In this document: in pieces, positions 25,080 through 37,618 of the stretch | Position numbering within the stretch: position 1 is the stretch's first letter | Layout of the letters: the number at the start of each line of letters is the position of its first letter | From: Monilinia fructicola | Lineage: Eukaryota > Ascomycota > Leotiomycetes > Helotiales > Sclerotiniaceae | Reading direction: 5' to 3' | NCBI GenBank assembly: GCA_008692225.1 | Contig: VICG01000001.1 | Coordinates: 3,449,501 to 3,513,500 of the forward strand | DNA length: 64,000 nt | Notes under the pieces: generated by a model | The model's input: only the letters and a program-made list of their open reading frames with translations | The model's database searches: none | What the model was told of the DNA's origin: nothing | Made by a program: the position numbers and the translations under genes

Positions 25080-25170
25080 GTGAGCGTGAGCGTGAGCGTG
25101 AGTGTGAGTGTGAGTGTGAGGGAGGGAGGGAGTGAGGGAGGGAGTGAGGGAGGGAGTGAGTGAACGAATG
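25080..25170. repeat. GTGAGC/GAGGGAGG simple-sequence array
   Basis: Tandem GTGAGC and GTGAGT hexamers pass directly into GAGGGAGGGAGT octamer-like repeats. One strand is almost pure G/A/T purine-rich sequence. Located upstream of the 20-24 kb gene. Confidence 0.85.
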
Positions 25171-25711
25171 AGTAAATGAGTGGATGAGTGGAATGAAGTG
25201 ATTGTTCATTGATCAATTGATTAGACGGAAGAGGAAGATAGATAGGTCGGGAGGGAAGGAGGGAGGTAGGGTTACTGTATGGAAGAAGAGAGTTTCGTCG
25301 TTTACTTTCTCTACTTCTCTGTTCCCTGGCGATGGTCTATTAAAAGTTCAATCCAATCAATGTTGATGTTATGATGAATTTGAATAAATGAGGAGATTGA
25401 TGAAGCGAATTATGCACTAAAGTCTACTAACATCCTGCTAAAATTCTACTAATTGCTAGGTAAAGGGTACTCGTGGCCCGTTCCATTTCTGATGCCACCA
25501 CACCCCTCCTTTGCCCTGTCAAATTCTACATCCACCTCCACTGTGATGAAAAGTCTTATGCCACCTGGGATTGAAGAATAAGAAGTACATACGGCGTAAG
25601 TTGTAAGCAACTCAATGGAGACCTAGCACTTATACGGAGGATACCCAGTATCCATCCATCCGATAGGGATGAATACAGCTAGCTAGCTACTCTGCAGTGC
25701 CCGTGGATTGA

Positions 25712-25861
25712 TATGCTTTGGACTTGTATGCTTTGGACTTGTATGCTTTGGACTTGTATGCTTTATACGTATATACGTATATACCTACCTACTCACACTC
25801 ACACTTACACTTACACACTTACACACTTACACACTTACACACTTACACCCTTATTACACTT
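25712..25861. repeat. 15-bp tandem repeat followed by TTACACAC array
   Basis: Three exact copies of TATGCTTTGGACTTG start at 25712, with a partial fourth at 25757. From about 25795 comes an array of CACTTACACA units. The 15-bp unit keeps a reading frame, so the open frames over it are repeat artefacts. Confidence 0.9.
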
Positions 25862-27168
25862 ACATACCTAATGGCCAGTCCCTCCCTAGTATGTAGCACC
25901 TACCTATCTACCTCCCTCCCTATCTACTGGGTACATACTACATACCTATCTACTACCTACGTAGTATCCATTGTTCCAATCAAAGTGGTGCCCAGACCCC
26001 TGACAAATAATTGGTTGGTTGGAACTACTTTAATTCCATTTGTGACAACACATCTCAATACAGATATATTGTCGATGGTTTCCCTAGATAATACTGATCA
26101 TCACATGCATACAAATAACGTAGAATGGGACAGCGGATTGAGAATGTGACTTGCATACGGCAGTACAGTAGGGTAACATATTATCATACCTTGAGAGCGA
26201 AAGGTGAGATGCTGATATACGACATGCGAGTCGCGACATACGATAAAGGGGGAGGCAAAGACAATAAGGTTTGTGGCAGCTAAATTGGAAGAGAGGAGAA
26301 AAGAAAAAAGTTACAGCTACGGGTATGCGGGTATGAACGATATTCGAGAATCTAGATGATGTCTATTTTAACCTTTTGCGATTTCTTCAACAGTTACCAA
26401 GATTGAGAATTCATCTGTACGCAGTAAGTAAAATGATGCAGCCAGCGTACATAGCGCAGAATGAAGCGAATCCACAAAAGGCTCTTGGAAGGGCATGTCA
26501 AGAGATGAAGAGATCTTTAAACCCCTTGGTGTTCATATATACACATATCCATCAGCGAGTAGACGCTTCCGATAGGTCAACTAGAGTCAATCCCAAACAA
26601 TATTATGCATCATCCAATGCACAATTACTTTTATCTTAGCATATCTATCCATTCGTACAAGTACCGATCAACCGCCCCTTAGAATTAGCCTCTACCTGCA
26701 CTCCTGACAACTTAGCGGCGCGTTGAGCCATTCAGATTAATGGTTGGATTTGCTTAAATTCACGAGAGGTAACAGGATGGTGATCAACATCCTCATCTCT
26801 ACTCCGTATGGTAGCTATCGACGATATTGTTTGGAGACAACAGAGAATCAAGAACATCGAATCAGGGATAGAGAGCAACCTTTTCTCTCAAAACTCTTTT
26901 ATATTATGTATTCTTGTTTTGTAGTTTACTTGTTGAGAATATGATATCTGGAGTGTCCACGAGTATCATTATCATCACAGCAGGGGTCCAAACAAGCTTG
27001 ATTCAAGGTTTCAAACAGGTAATAAGCAAATAATTCAAATTTAACTAGATTGCTTTGATTAAGAGTTATACAGAGTATGATGGAGAATGAGATAGTATTT
27101 ATTGTGTATACATCTAAATCTATCTACAATAATCAAACGAATGCCTCCTATAGATATCTCAATAGCCG

Positions 27169-27264
27169 ACCTAGATACCGACCTAGATACCGACGTAGAT
27201 ACCGGCCTAGATACCGACCTACATACCAACCTACATATCGACCTACATACCGACCTACATACCG
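27169..27264. repeat. 12-bp minisatellite, eight units
   Basis: Eight adjacent copies of ACCTAGATACCG and variants (ACGTAGATACCG, GCCTAGATACCG, ACCTACATACCG, ACCTACATATCG). The first half carries TAGA and the second half TACA, so the array has two sub-families. The unit length is a multiple of three, which opens frames on both strands. No other sign of coding. Confidence 0.9.
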
Positions 27265-30200
27265 GCTTAGCTACTGACTGACCTTCAGTAGACTTGAGAT
27301 AAGACAAGATCAGATGAGATCAGATGAACCAACAAAAACTTCAAAAAGTATGTTTCGTGTCAATGAACAAAAAAAGGGGTGTCAATCTAAAGAAACCCTC
27401 AGGATCTAGGATTTGACGGATCGATGCGCCTTTAACCCAGCAACATACCTAGTACACTCACTGCACACACATACTGTACCCCGTACATACATCCCTTGGT
27501 ACGCACAGCATGGATTTCACCCGCGAACGAATCAAAAGATGAAGGTACCTGAGAAAAAAAAAGTACCTGACACTTAACCATATTCAGAAGCTTTTTGAAT
27601 CCTTGACGCTTAATCATTTGTTTCCTTATTTCTACCCGTTTTTGCAATGCGGTCCGAACTCAAGGGAGCATATCACTGTTAATACAGTAGCAACTTGTGA
27701 AGTTGTGATCATCAAGGATTATAACGTCCGAAGTCAAAAACATTGCTTGATTTCGAGATACGGTATTTCACATGGAATGGGCTCAATTTCTTCAAAAGAT
27801 CCGGAAAAGGAACGACCGTATGTATAGTTAGTTGTACAGCCTCTCGATGAAGAAACTTTATACGAAACAACCCCTCAATAAACTATCTGGGATAATTCAT
27901 CACTAGAGGATTCCTTTACGAGAAAATATCATCATGTCATCTTCTCATCATCTCATCATCTCATCCAGTCAGATCAGCCTCATCGCTAGAGTTTTCCGCT
28001 CGCATTTCCCCAATTTCTTCTCCTCTTCTCTGCTGCTACTTTCTAGGGATATCCAAGTTTTACCTATGGACCCATTTGCTGATAATTATCAGAGCACTCG
28101 GGAAGTGGATCACATCAACTTCATGTCTCAAAGTCACCCGGTATCTTCTTTCCTTTTTACCGTTTTGCATTTCTTGTCTCATTTTCCCGTCTCAGCTGCA
28201 TACCTTCTTACAACTTACCACGGACTATTTTCAATTATAGTTTCGCTTTATATGCCTTGCGGGCTGTCAAATTCTCATCTGACAAACGCAAAACGTTTTC
28301 AATCTCAAAACTCAAAATGTTCGGGTGAAATGACAACAAGTCATGAGTAACCGAGGGCATTACCCCTGGATCCTAGTGATATAAGATTCCTCCACTCATA
28401 GGGCCAAGCCAAGCTTCTATATAAGATTACCCAAACAAGTATCAATCTGAAGACAATATCGACAATACAATGTCAATGAGGTTCTCGTAGCAAGCAGCCT
28501 TATTAGATCCTGAATCCATTCGGTTGGTAATGCATACGCCACGATGGCTCTCAAGATCTATAACTGTCATATCTCGACCACCTTTTCACTCCCTTTTCAG
28601 CTCAACTCTCAAGTCTCAAGAACGATACGAAAAAGATCGGGCTGAACGATCTGCCACCTGGCCAGGGCCGGTAATTACTTTTCTAATCCCCGACTCGAAT
28701 CATTTTAACCTATGACGATCACGCAGGTCTTCCATAAATGCAGCAGGAAATGGAACGGCCGAGACAAAAAGAAAACGTCGGAAATGAAATTCTTTCCGAG
28801 CTGGGTAGATGAATGACGCTTTGCAAGTTTTTGGAAGTTGAACGCTCCCAGTGCTTCGGGATTTTTCTTCTTAGCTATCCAGGTGACCCTTGAAAGCTCA
28901 TGAAAACTTGTCGTCAAGAACTTTGTTGATTCTTCTAGAAGTCTGGCAAGGCTGTTCTTACAGACTCATATGCCATCAATCGTGGAGTAGTGGAGTAATG
29001 GTAAATGATATATCACCCAAGGTTTAAGACCCCATCCCTTCCTTCCACCATGGTGACCTTCGGAAATGAACTCTGGCTGTCATTTATGACTTGGCGCTAG
29101 ATGTCAATGGACCACCATTATTTTCACCAAATTGGCAAAGGCACAAATTCTGCAAGCCGCCGCTTTAATTTCAGTAAGGTGAGTGCTTAGGATGCAGGAC
29201 ACGGGCGTGCATATCGATAAGCCACGGGCAAACTCTTCATGTGCTGCCAATCACGAGATTATCGAGTGTGGTCTCATTCGTCCTGATCACCTCTCCTATT
29301 TGCGGGAAACCTCAAAATCTTTTTGTTCGATATTTACATCCTTGCGACGTGGATATTCTTGGATAATGTATAAAATGATTGAAATAAAGTGCCAAGTACC
29401 AAAGCAGGAGCGTCGATTGTTACCTGCCAGAGATGGTATCTGCCGAAATACCCAGTGGTAGAAGATCAGGCTAATTTCATTGATAACGGAGAAGGATGGA
29501 AAGCGGTAGTAGAGCTGGACTGCTGCTTGGGTCATTGTTTGGAAGGGCAGATAAAGTAAATCGGGGCAAGTGACGATCAGCACATTCATCATGAAGAACA
29601 TAAATCTACCATCTACCAAAAGATAATCTCTTACCTGCTCTTTCATACGGAATACCTTCTCTTTACAATCTCCTCTTCTCTTCTTCTTCCATGTCTTTCC
29701 CCACCATTCGTTTACCACCCCCCAAATTGAGATATCCCAAATACAAACCACAATCCCCGAAACCTCGAACGGGCAGCACCGTGATCCCGCTGGTATCATA
29801 ATGTGACACTACCTGCACTTCACGTACTCGTACAAGCTTGATCACAATCATCGAACTCCCGTGAATACCGGTGTGTGCGTCACACGTCGCACATGGGTTA
29901 GAAAGTAGCCCAAGGGGGCTTGCATGTTTAGGTCCTACGTGGTCATTGCATATCCCCCACAGTTCAACTTTGAGTTTGAGTTTGAACTGTACGGGAGGAA
30001 TGGAATGGACTGGGTGACGTGAGTGGTGAGTGGGTGCGGTCATTGGGATTGGGATGGATTGGTGGATTTCGTTCTACGGGAGTAGGCGAGAAGTCCTGAG
30101 GTGGAACTTCTATAGGATACATGCAAAAGCTGTGTTATGTAGTTTTGTTGCACATTCCCGAATTCATGAGTGTGGCCATATACATCTTATGTTTGCATCT

Positions 30201-31764
30201 TCAATTTCTTTATCAACATGTTCTTACATGTTTGTGCTTTCTGGCTACATATCCATGTACCGTTTCGTGTGCAGCTTTTCCATATTCAACCCAGTAAGAT
30301 GTGCATAAAAATCAGCAGGTAGCTCGTGAGTTGTTAGCACTCGCTAGGTACTCGATCAGAAAGTTTTATTGTACATCTGGAATCTGGAACCTGGTATGTA
30401 CGTGGGAAATGAAGAGTTTGATGATTTCGAATCAAGAGAAAAAAGAAATACAATAACGTCGGGTGTGGAGAGTTTGCTAGGTAGTGATTCTATTGGTGTA
30501 GAGGCTGATTTGGAGGCTTGCAAGCTGATCAAAAGTTTTGTTGCATATCTGTGACGTGCCTTGGAATTCTAGACTATTGGGCTTCAATAAATCCAATCGA
30601 GAATGAAAACCGTATGTGCAAAAAAAGCAAAGAGTGTGACAACATCCCGCCAATACGATTGGTTGGCCATCATCTCCCACTTGACTTAGCTTTGAAACGA
30701 GCAGGGCAAGGGACAAGAAGAGTATTCCCAGAGCACACTAAAACTCAAGAGGCCAATCCAGAGTCCGGCCAGTGCCACTCAGCAGCTGTGTATCCTCCTG
30801 TTTCTGAATCCGCAACCTCCATGCGGTGGCACGTGCAGCAACATCCTACCCTCATATCAGGTCCTCTACACCAGCACCACCTCCCATCTCCACCTCTCGA
30901 ACCTCCACGCGACCGTACCCTCACACGTTTCGAAATTCCCTCGGCGAAATCGAGTGATCGAGTTGGGCGACCACAACCTATCGCTTACTGAGGCTCTCGT
31001 CATCTCTCGCTGTGTGGGCTTCCCAAACCCCACGCCGCAAACTAGAGCGCACTTGACATGACCCGTTGCCGACCACCCCGCCGGCCCCGTGGTGTTTGCT
31101 CGGAAAATCTACGCTGCGGGGAGTCGATGGCGTGGCGCAATCGTCGTCTGTCTACTTGATGCGATGATATATATAAGCGCTGTATGTTTCACCCGCGGTC
31201 CTTGTGTTCCACCAGTAAACCAGCCCACCAACCAACCAACCAGATTCAAAGGTAACTACTCTTCTCCGGAAATTCCACTCCTCGCTCACCAATCGATACA
31301 TCTTTTGATATGTCCCTCCACAGCTGTCTCCATCCCCATCCCCAGTAACCGCTCTCCCCACCGTCGTATTCCTTTCAACCTCAAGCCCACTCCCCCATCC
31401 CCATCCAAGCACACCACCCAACCTCACCAACAACCGCAACCCCGCCCCATCTCCCTAGAAATCCGCCCCCAAAACAGCCTGGCAACGGGCGCGCGCCGCT
31501 CCCCGCCAAGAACAAGCTGCTCTCCTGTGCGCGCGCATCATCCCAGACGCAGATTCAGCATCAGGGGAGATTCCCCGGCGCTCTGCCACGCATCGATGTC
31601 GCGGAATGTCTTTGGTGCAGTCGAGGGGGTATAGCGGCGTTGCGATGGGGCTTCCGTCGTGGGTTCTCGCGCCCGTTCGGCGTGGCTGTGCTTTCTTGGG
31701 ACCTTGGGCTTGACGTTTGACGTCTTGCGCGCAAGATCAATGGTGCTTGGTGTTTCTTTGGAGA

Positions 31765-31836
31765 GGGGGGGGGGGGGGGGGGGTTGGCGTGGTTAGGTTA
31801 GGTTAGGTTTGGTTTGGGTTGGGTTGGGTTGGGTTG
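31765..31836. repeat. Poly-G run followed by GGTTAG/GGGTT repeats
   Basis: About 19 consecutive G bases are followed by GGTTAGGTTAGGTTAGG and then GGTTTGGTTTGGGTTGGGTT. The G/T strand resembles degenerate telomeric sequence (fungal TTAGGG), but the exact TTAGGG unit is not repeated. Confidence 0.8.
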
Positions 31837-33077
31837 TTAACCAATGATTGGTGGTGTGGGGGGTGCGCTGGTTTCGACTTGGAGATAGCTGAGTGACGGA
31901 GAGTAAGAGATTGAGAAATCAAAGCTATAGCCGCGTGCAAGATATCTCATTGCTACATAATCTCATCATGCACACCGCAGCCTGCGAGAAGTCTCTCAAA
32001 ATCACAAGATGCAATACTCATCTGCTCATAGCATTCTCTTCTACCGTATGTGGAGTATCTGCATGGGCACGGAACACAACGCGTTGGTGTCGCATGCAGG
32101 AATCCCATGTTCCCAACCTTTCATATCTAATATATCTGTACGACCTCGCAAGATCCTAGTCCGTGAAGGTCAATAAGGATTCACGTTGTGTTGCTGTGCT
32201 CATACGCCATGTTGAAGCGTAGCTTATCATGTAGAATCCCCGACATGATGAATGGGGTACCTGTTTTGGGCTATTGGTCATGTTCCCAGTGAGTTTCGTA
32301 GTTGAATGGAAGAGATCTACTCGAGCATTCAACCTTGATTTCGTGGGATCGTTGATGATGTTTAGATTCTTTTAATCCTGCGTTCAATATTGTATACCTC
32401 GTCATCTGCCACGATAATTTATCTAGAAGGATAAATGCCATGCGAAAACTTGTGTGAATCTTGATTGGATGCAATGTATGAATAATCTCTAGATGTTGGG
32501 ATGCAGATTGTCTGTTCCAATGTTTGTTCATCGTGTGAGGAGTTCAGCACTGCCGCCCACTTCGCCTTGCGGGAATTCAACGAAGGTCTCAATGGATGTC
32601 TTTCTCCATTCTTCGAAGGAAGGGACTTCAGTATATTTTTCACCATGGGAAAGAAGACCTGTTGGATGGTTTGTTCACAGCAAGCGGGAAAAGTTGGATC
32701 GCGCTTGCTTGCTGAACGTATGGATGTCTTATGATTATCTAGGGGGGCATTGAGAGGAGGCACGTGGACCTCAAATCACGTATTGAACCAATTTGGAGAG
32801 AGACTTGTTGCATTTCGTTGCTTGCTCGTGTTCTCTCCAGGGAAGGGGGTTCATTTGTGGAAGAGATCATCGTGCAATTAAGCCCGGAAACTTAACGAAA
32901 TCCGACATGTCACAAGTAATGATGGGAGGTAAGATTGCAATGAATTTAGTCAATATCAAACTAAAAGTAGGCCAAATGCAAGCAAAAGAAATGTCCAAGT
33001 ACTAGTATCTCTTTACCCAGTCATATTACCAGCTCATACAATCGATTAACTCCCAATCGCTCGTCGGGGGGCAAACC

Positions 33078-34196
33078 TATTCCTTAATAACCGTAGCTGA
33101 AGCTCCCCACTTCCCACTCTCATACTGCTTTTGCTCTACGTCACCCACTGGATTCAAGCTTCTGTAGAATGTCGAAACCTTGTTTCCACTGCTCGTCGTA
33201 CCAATCTTGCTTCCTGGATAGAAGTTTACAAGTTCTTCACTTCCCCATCAACGCTGTGGATAATTTTGGGGGGGTACTCTTCGATGAATAGAAGATATGG
33301 GTTTTGCCATCTGAAGTCTTGGTGGCAGCAAGAGCAGTGTTAGCTGCGACGAGAGAGCCCTTGATTACAGCGCCTTGGTCTATATGCTTCATCAGTCAAA
33401 GTTCAACCAAAGGTTGTCGTGAGGACGGAGAAAGATATTTACCGGTCCAAGAATTGTTTGTATTTTTATACAAAGAGATATCCAAATCGTGGTTTTGGAA
33501 AAACAACTGGATTTCTCCCTCTCACGATTGTAACAGCGAGCGATGTGGCTAAGAGTATTTGGCCCCATTTTTGGGGAAGCACACTTTCAGTATTCCAGGA
33601 TCCACCAGGGGTGCGGCGAATTTCAGTGATGCCTTCTTTCGCATCGTTAGAGTCACGACTTTGATCTTTACGTTAGCGAGAGATCGAAATTGGAGGGTGA
33701 GAAGGTGTTGATGGAAGCGTAGAACGAACGTAGTATAGTAGACCCATTGAGAACCCTCAGGGTTCCATCCACCATCGAAGTTGTATGCAGCGCCAGCAAG
33801 ACGAGAGTTCGGCTCTGGGCCTTTCTTGACTGCATCTTCTAGCGTCACACTTTCCCACGTGTTTGAAGACAATTTCTTGACTTTCTCAACAAGTTGATTG
33901 GATGAATTGATGTATAGCAAATGAATCTGCAGGTTCATTAGAACAATAGAGTGAATGACTTTCAAGTTAAGAACATACCGTATGTGCCTTTGAAAAGTTG
34001 GCATCCTTGTCTACATAGTAGGCAGTGATTGCGGAACCAGCATAGTTTCCATCTTTGGCGATGGAGTGGTGTCTTGAGCCCAGGATTGGCCATTGGCAGA
34101 GTACGTTTCAAGGATATCCTGACCGTTTTGGTAGAAAAGATGAATGTCGTTGCCGACGGAAACAACGGCGAGTTCTGAGCTGAGGAGAGAAGGCAT
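33078..34196 (-). CDS. Lectin-like beta-propeller protein, possibly fucose-specific lectin family
   Basis: Begins at 34196 (MPSLLSSELAVVSVGNDIHL) and ends at the TAG at 33078 after SGKWGASATVIKE. It reads as a series of short blades of the form xHLFYQNGQDILE, HLLYINSSNQLVEKV, EGITEIRRTPGGSWNTE and THIFYSSKSTP. Each pairs an aromatic strand with a polar turn and a W, as in the fungal AAL-type fucose-binding six-bladed propellers. There is no signal peptide, which fits that family. Introns lie at about 33930-33982 and 33390-33450. At least two or three frame changes without splice sites (near 34070, 33740 and 33260) break the frame, so it is either a decayed gene or affected by base-call errors. 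The family call is moderate. Confidence 0.5.
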
Positions 34197-36031
34197 GATG
34201 GTATGATAATATACTGGGACGGTTTTTCAAATTCTTGATGAGGTAAATGAGAAGTTACTTATGTGTTGGCAGTGTAAAGTCTGTTGATGTAGGTGATTTT
34301 TACTCTTTTGAGGGAGGAAGGGAGGCTTATATAGGGAATCTCCCTACTTCATATCCCAACACTGATCTCGGCATACGAAGATATTCGTCATTTGTTACAC
34401 AGATTATGCTTCCGCCAGGCATATCTCCAGCGCTGTAAGCGTCCAGTTCAGGTGCGATCTTCTGTTGATGATTCTACTGAGCTCGCACGAAGTCACCAAA
34501 GATATGTCGACATCATGCAGTGGAAGATATCTATGCACTTATTCGTGGGCAAACTGCTACCTTAGGGCATGCGTAAGTTCGATTTATCATAACCACTTAA
34601 CAGAACTGATGTTGCCTAGACCTTTGAGAGAATTTGAGTAAGCCAGTAAAGGAGGCCAAAAAGTAGCCCTTTCTTAAATGTCTTAACAAAGGAGAACTTG
34701 GGAAGAGATTATCTGAGAGAGATTGGCGAAGATCGACATGTTCAATTAGGACAGAGACCCCGCCGCACTTCGCAGACGATTCAGTAAGGGAGGTGATTGC
34801 ATGATCACAATAAAGATGGACAGAATGATGCGCTTCAAATCGATGCCAAATAAGACACAGTGCCATATAGTGTAGATTATTGAGCAGTTCATGATAAATC
34901 TCCGAGAGGATGTATGATGTGCTGTCCTATCTACGAATTTGAGGGGTACATACTATCAAGAAGGCAATATAAAAATGTAGACTGGAGCTATAGCCACTTT
35001 TTTAACCTCTTCTGTGAAATCTCGCATAAGCTAGTTTTGCTTTTTCAGCCATTAGTTCTACTACTTAAAGGATAGTTTTAATGAAAGCTATGCTATTCTA
35101 AGCGAACTTATACGTAACGTCAGTAGTACGCTAAGATCTGTAGATTCCAAAACAACCCTTTTATTCTAAAACCAATGTGATGTGACATACTAGAACATTC
35201 AAATAGCTGAAGCTCAGCTAGATTCAGATCACCCAATGCCCTAAATATATTATGTAATCTTCAACCATGCTTTTTTTTAATCATTCTTGACCACATTGTC
35301 AATCACACTTATTAAGAAGTAGGAACGAAGCGGTATACTGTACAGAACGTCATGATGCGATCATATAGCATCCTGACGTAATTCAACTGGTGATTAAGTG
35401 AAAGGAGTACAATCACACCACGTTCCGCAAATTACAACCACCAGAAGACTTTTCTCACAAACTCTTGAAAACTGGCCAGCACCGGAGCTTTCCGGCGCAT
35501 AGAAATCTGAAGTATACTGTGGCTGGCTGTATCTATGCAGCTACTGTGTAACGATCAAAGTATCCACGGATCCCATAGCAGATGAGCTACTGAGTGCGGG
35601 ACCGCCCGCGAACTAATTAAATCAGGAAGAACTTTCTTTCAAGCCATTGAGAACAAGATGGAAAGGGAGAACATTTTCCTCTCATTTGAGGTATCGCTTA
35701 TTCGATAAAGAACTAACTCTTCTCAAGAGAGATCTATTGCTTGAGTTTTCGAATTCATATGTATTGGAGCGTGGGAAAAGCTGTTAAGTGTCTCATTTAG
35801 TTCTATGATGACCATAAGCGTGTGAAATGAGATGAGAAAATGGCTCAATGGTGGCTATTGGCTGTATGGCTTGGCTTACATAATGCCCAATCACATGACA
35901 ACGTATTGTTTTGGGAGTGAAACACCCTTCGTGTTTCGACGCGGTTCCTTATATTTACTTCTCAACTCTATAAGCCCAATACCAATCAACCAAATACACG
36001 CGTTTTTGAGGTTAATACTAGGTAGTTAATC
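34197..36031. other. Intergenic region
   Basis: No supported gene. The stretch at about 34980-35300 is AT-rich. Nothing recognisable on either strand. Confidence 0.5.
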
Positions 36032-36959
36032 ATGAGGAGCGCGACGGAGAAAACAACCTTCAGCCGTTACAGACAGAAACACGGCTATCCCACCAGCTGC
36101 GATTCTCCCTCCAAAGTCAAAAGCCGCGGTCACTGCCAAGGTCCCCGTATCTGTAATTCTATATCATCTCCCTCCCTTCCGCTTGAATCTAATTCTCGAA
36201 CAGGAACCAGCTGTGGCCAATAAACGCAAAGCTTCTGAGATTGAACCTCAAGCTCTACCAGAAATCGATAGCGATGACGAGAGACTTCAAAATCGTCGAT
36301 CAAAATTGTGATCAAGTCCGTCGCAAGATTCGCTCTTTTCTTGAATCTGGCGAGATGAAAGTTACTGAGTTCCAGAAGGAGATTGGCGTCAATAGTAGAG
36401 GCTTTGGTTCTTTCATGGGTCAACATGGGAAATTCAAAGGCGATAAGAGCAATGTTTACTACAACGCATTTGCTTTCTTCAAAAAGAGAGAGTGAGTTAC
36501 TCAGAAACCAAGATTTGATAGCAAAAACCTACATACTGATAGAAGCTAGGCTTCAAGGTGTAAAACCCCCCAAGAAGGCGAAAATTAGCAAAGAGGAAGA
36601 AGAAAAGAAGTTCGACGTCTCCGCCATCAAGCTCGATGGAGAATCCACCACTTCTGTCCCCGTCTATGACACCTGTGATGAAATTCGCAAGAAGATATCT
36701 GCTTACCTTCGCGAACCCGGTGTTACTCAGGCTGCTTTCCTCCGTGAGATTGCAAAGACTTATCCCGAGGAGAAGAAAATCCAACCTAAGATCTTGAGTG
36801 ATTTCTTGGGCAAAAAAAGGGCCGACCGCTGGAAATACGAGTTCTGCATACTATGCTTCCTATGTTTTCTTTGAGAAGATCCGCATTAGAGATGGAAAAC
36901 CAAAGAGTAAGCACAGAGAGGAAATGGAGAAGCAGTGGGAGAGCTCTGGTGGTGTGTAG
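36032..36959 (+). CDS. Protein with a tandem duplicated helical domain (probable DUF7726 type)
   Basis: Proposed exons are 36032-36140, 36204-36491 and 36543-36959. An NKRKASEIEP basic stretch is followed by an acidic DSDDE. Copy 1 of a domain of about 65 residues starts NCDQVRRKIRSFLESGEMKV and ends NVYYNAFAFFKKRE. A Lys-rich linker leads to copy 2, which starts TCDEIRKKISAYLREPGVTQ and ends SSAYYASYVFFEKIR. The copies share C-D-x-[VI]-R-x-KI, a buried helix pair, a GKF/GKK turn and YY-F at the end. The fold looks like a helix-turn-helix nuclear protein; I believe this matches Pfam DUF7726, from memory. Four single extra bases (5' exon, about 36285, about 36543, about 36826) break the frame. 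Removing them gives 269 residues. Confidence 0.65.
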
Positions 36960-37618
36960 ATACGAAAAACTCCAGCTCTCGGCGCATATGGTGTCATGTC
37001 AGTGAAAGGGCTGTCGAGGATAAGTACGGAAAGATTCAAATCTACAAAGTTTAGGGATGGGGTAGTATTGTGTGGTTTTTGTGATTTTTTTGGTGTTTGA
37101 GAGTCGCACATACTACCTTCCAGTGTTTGCATTTCCTTTGGCTTTTGGTCTGGTCTCATTTTCGAAGTTGTTTGCGCCTGGAATCATACCACCTATTTCT
37201 TGTCATTACGACGTCCGACATCAGGATGACGCCGAATTGGATAATACTAAATTGATTTGAGTAACGCCACTCTATTTTCTTTAATGCGATTATTGCATTG
37301 TCGCGAGGCTTTATTCCAGATGCATATAAAGCAAGCCATCAATAGTATTGAGAATGGCTCATTGATAATGGCGTAGATGATCAAGATAAATTGTGTACAA
37401 TGAATGGATCCACGAGCCGTGCCGTGCGCGGGGTACCTGCAGTCATCTCTTCTAGTCCCTTTTGGAAAATACGAGTTACTCAAAGACGAAAATAGGTCCG
37501 TCTCGTATGAAGAATATATATCTTTGACACGTATTCCTCAATCTTATATTTGTATCTCTATTTGTATCTATTTTCCTTTTGAAAAAGGATACTTGGTATA
37601 AAGCGCAAGTTGCTCATC
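36960..37618. other. Intergenic region
   Basis: Separates two same-strand genes; no gene seen. A pyrimidine/AT-rich stretch with TATTTGTATCTATTTTCC at about 37553-37576 precedes the GMC oxidoreductase start. Confidence 0.5.

Larger units (their letters stand above)
23952..33077. other. Gene-poor, repeat-rich region of about 9 kb
   Basis: I find no gene I can support. The proximal part is the upstream region of the 1291-residue protein gene. Open frames are short, low-complexity, or lie in repeats, notably at 25080-25170, 25712-25860, 27169-27264 and 31765-31836, which are listed separately. The block 30750-31640 is GC-richer and pyrimidine-biased, with long open frames on both strands. It could be promoter or 5'-UTR sequence of an unrecognised gene or a non-coding RNA, but there is no positive evidence. 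Confidence 0.4.

Noticed and set aside
27059..27307. Frame with repeating VCRSVCRS, looking like a Cys-rich peptide.
   Set aside because: Direct product of the 12-bp minisatellite read on the minus strand.
30518..30991. 157-codon plus-strand frame in a GC-rich block.
   Set aside because: Composition (Pro/His/Arg-rich tail) fits non-coding pyrimidine-rich DNA; no domain or partner exon seen.
31790..31836. True telomeric repeat.
   Set aside because: The unit is GGTTA/GGGTT with irregular spacing, not TTAGGG, and both sides continue into ordinary sequence.
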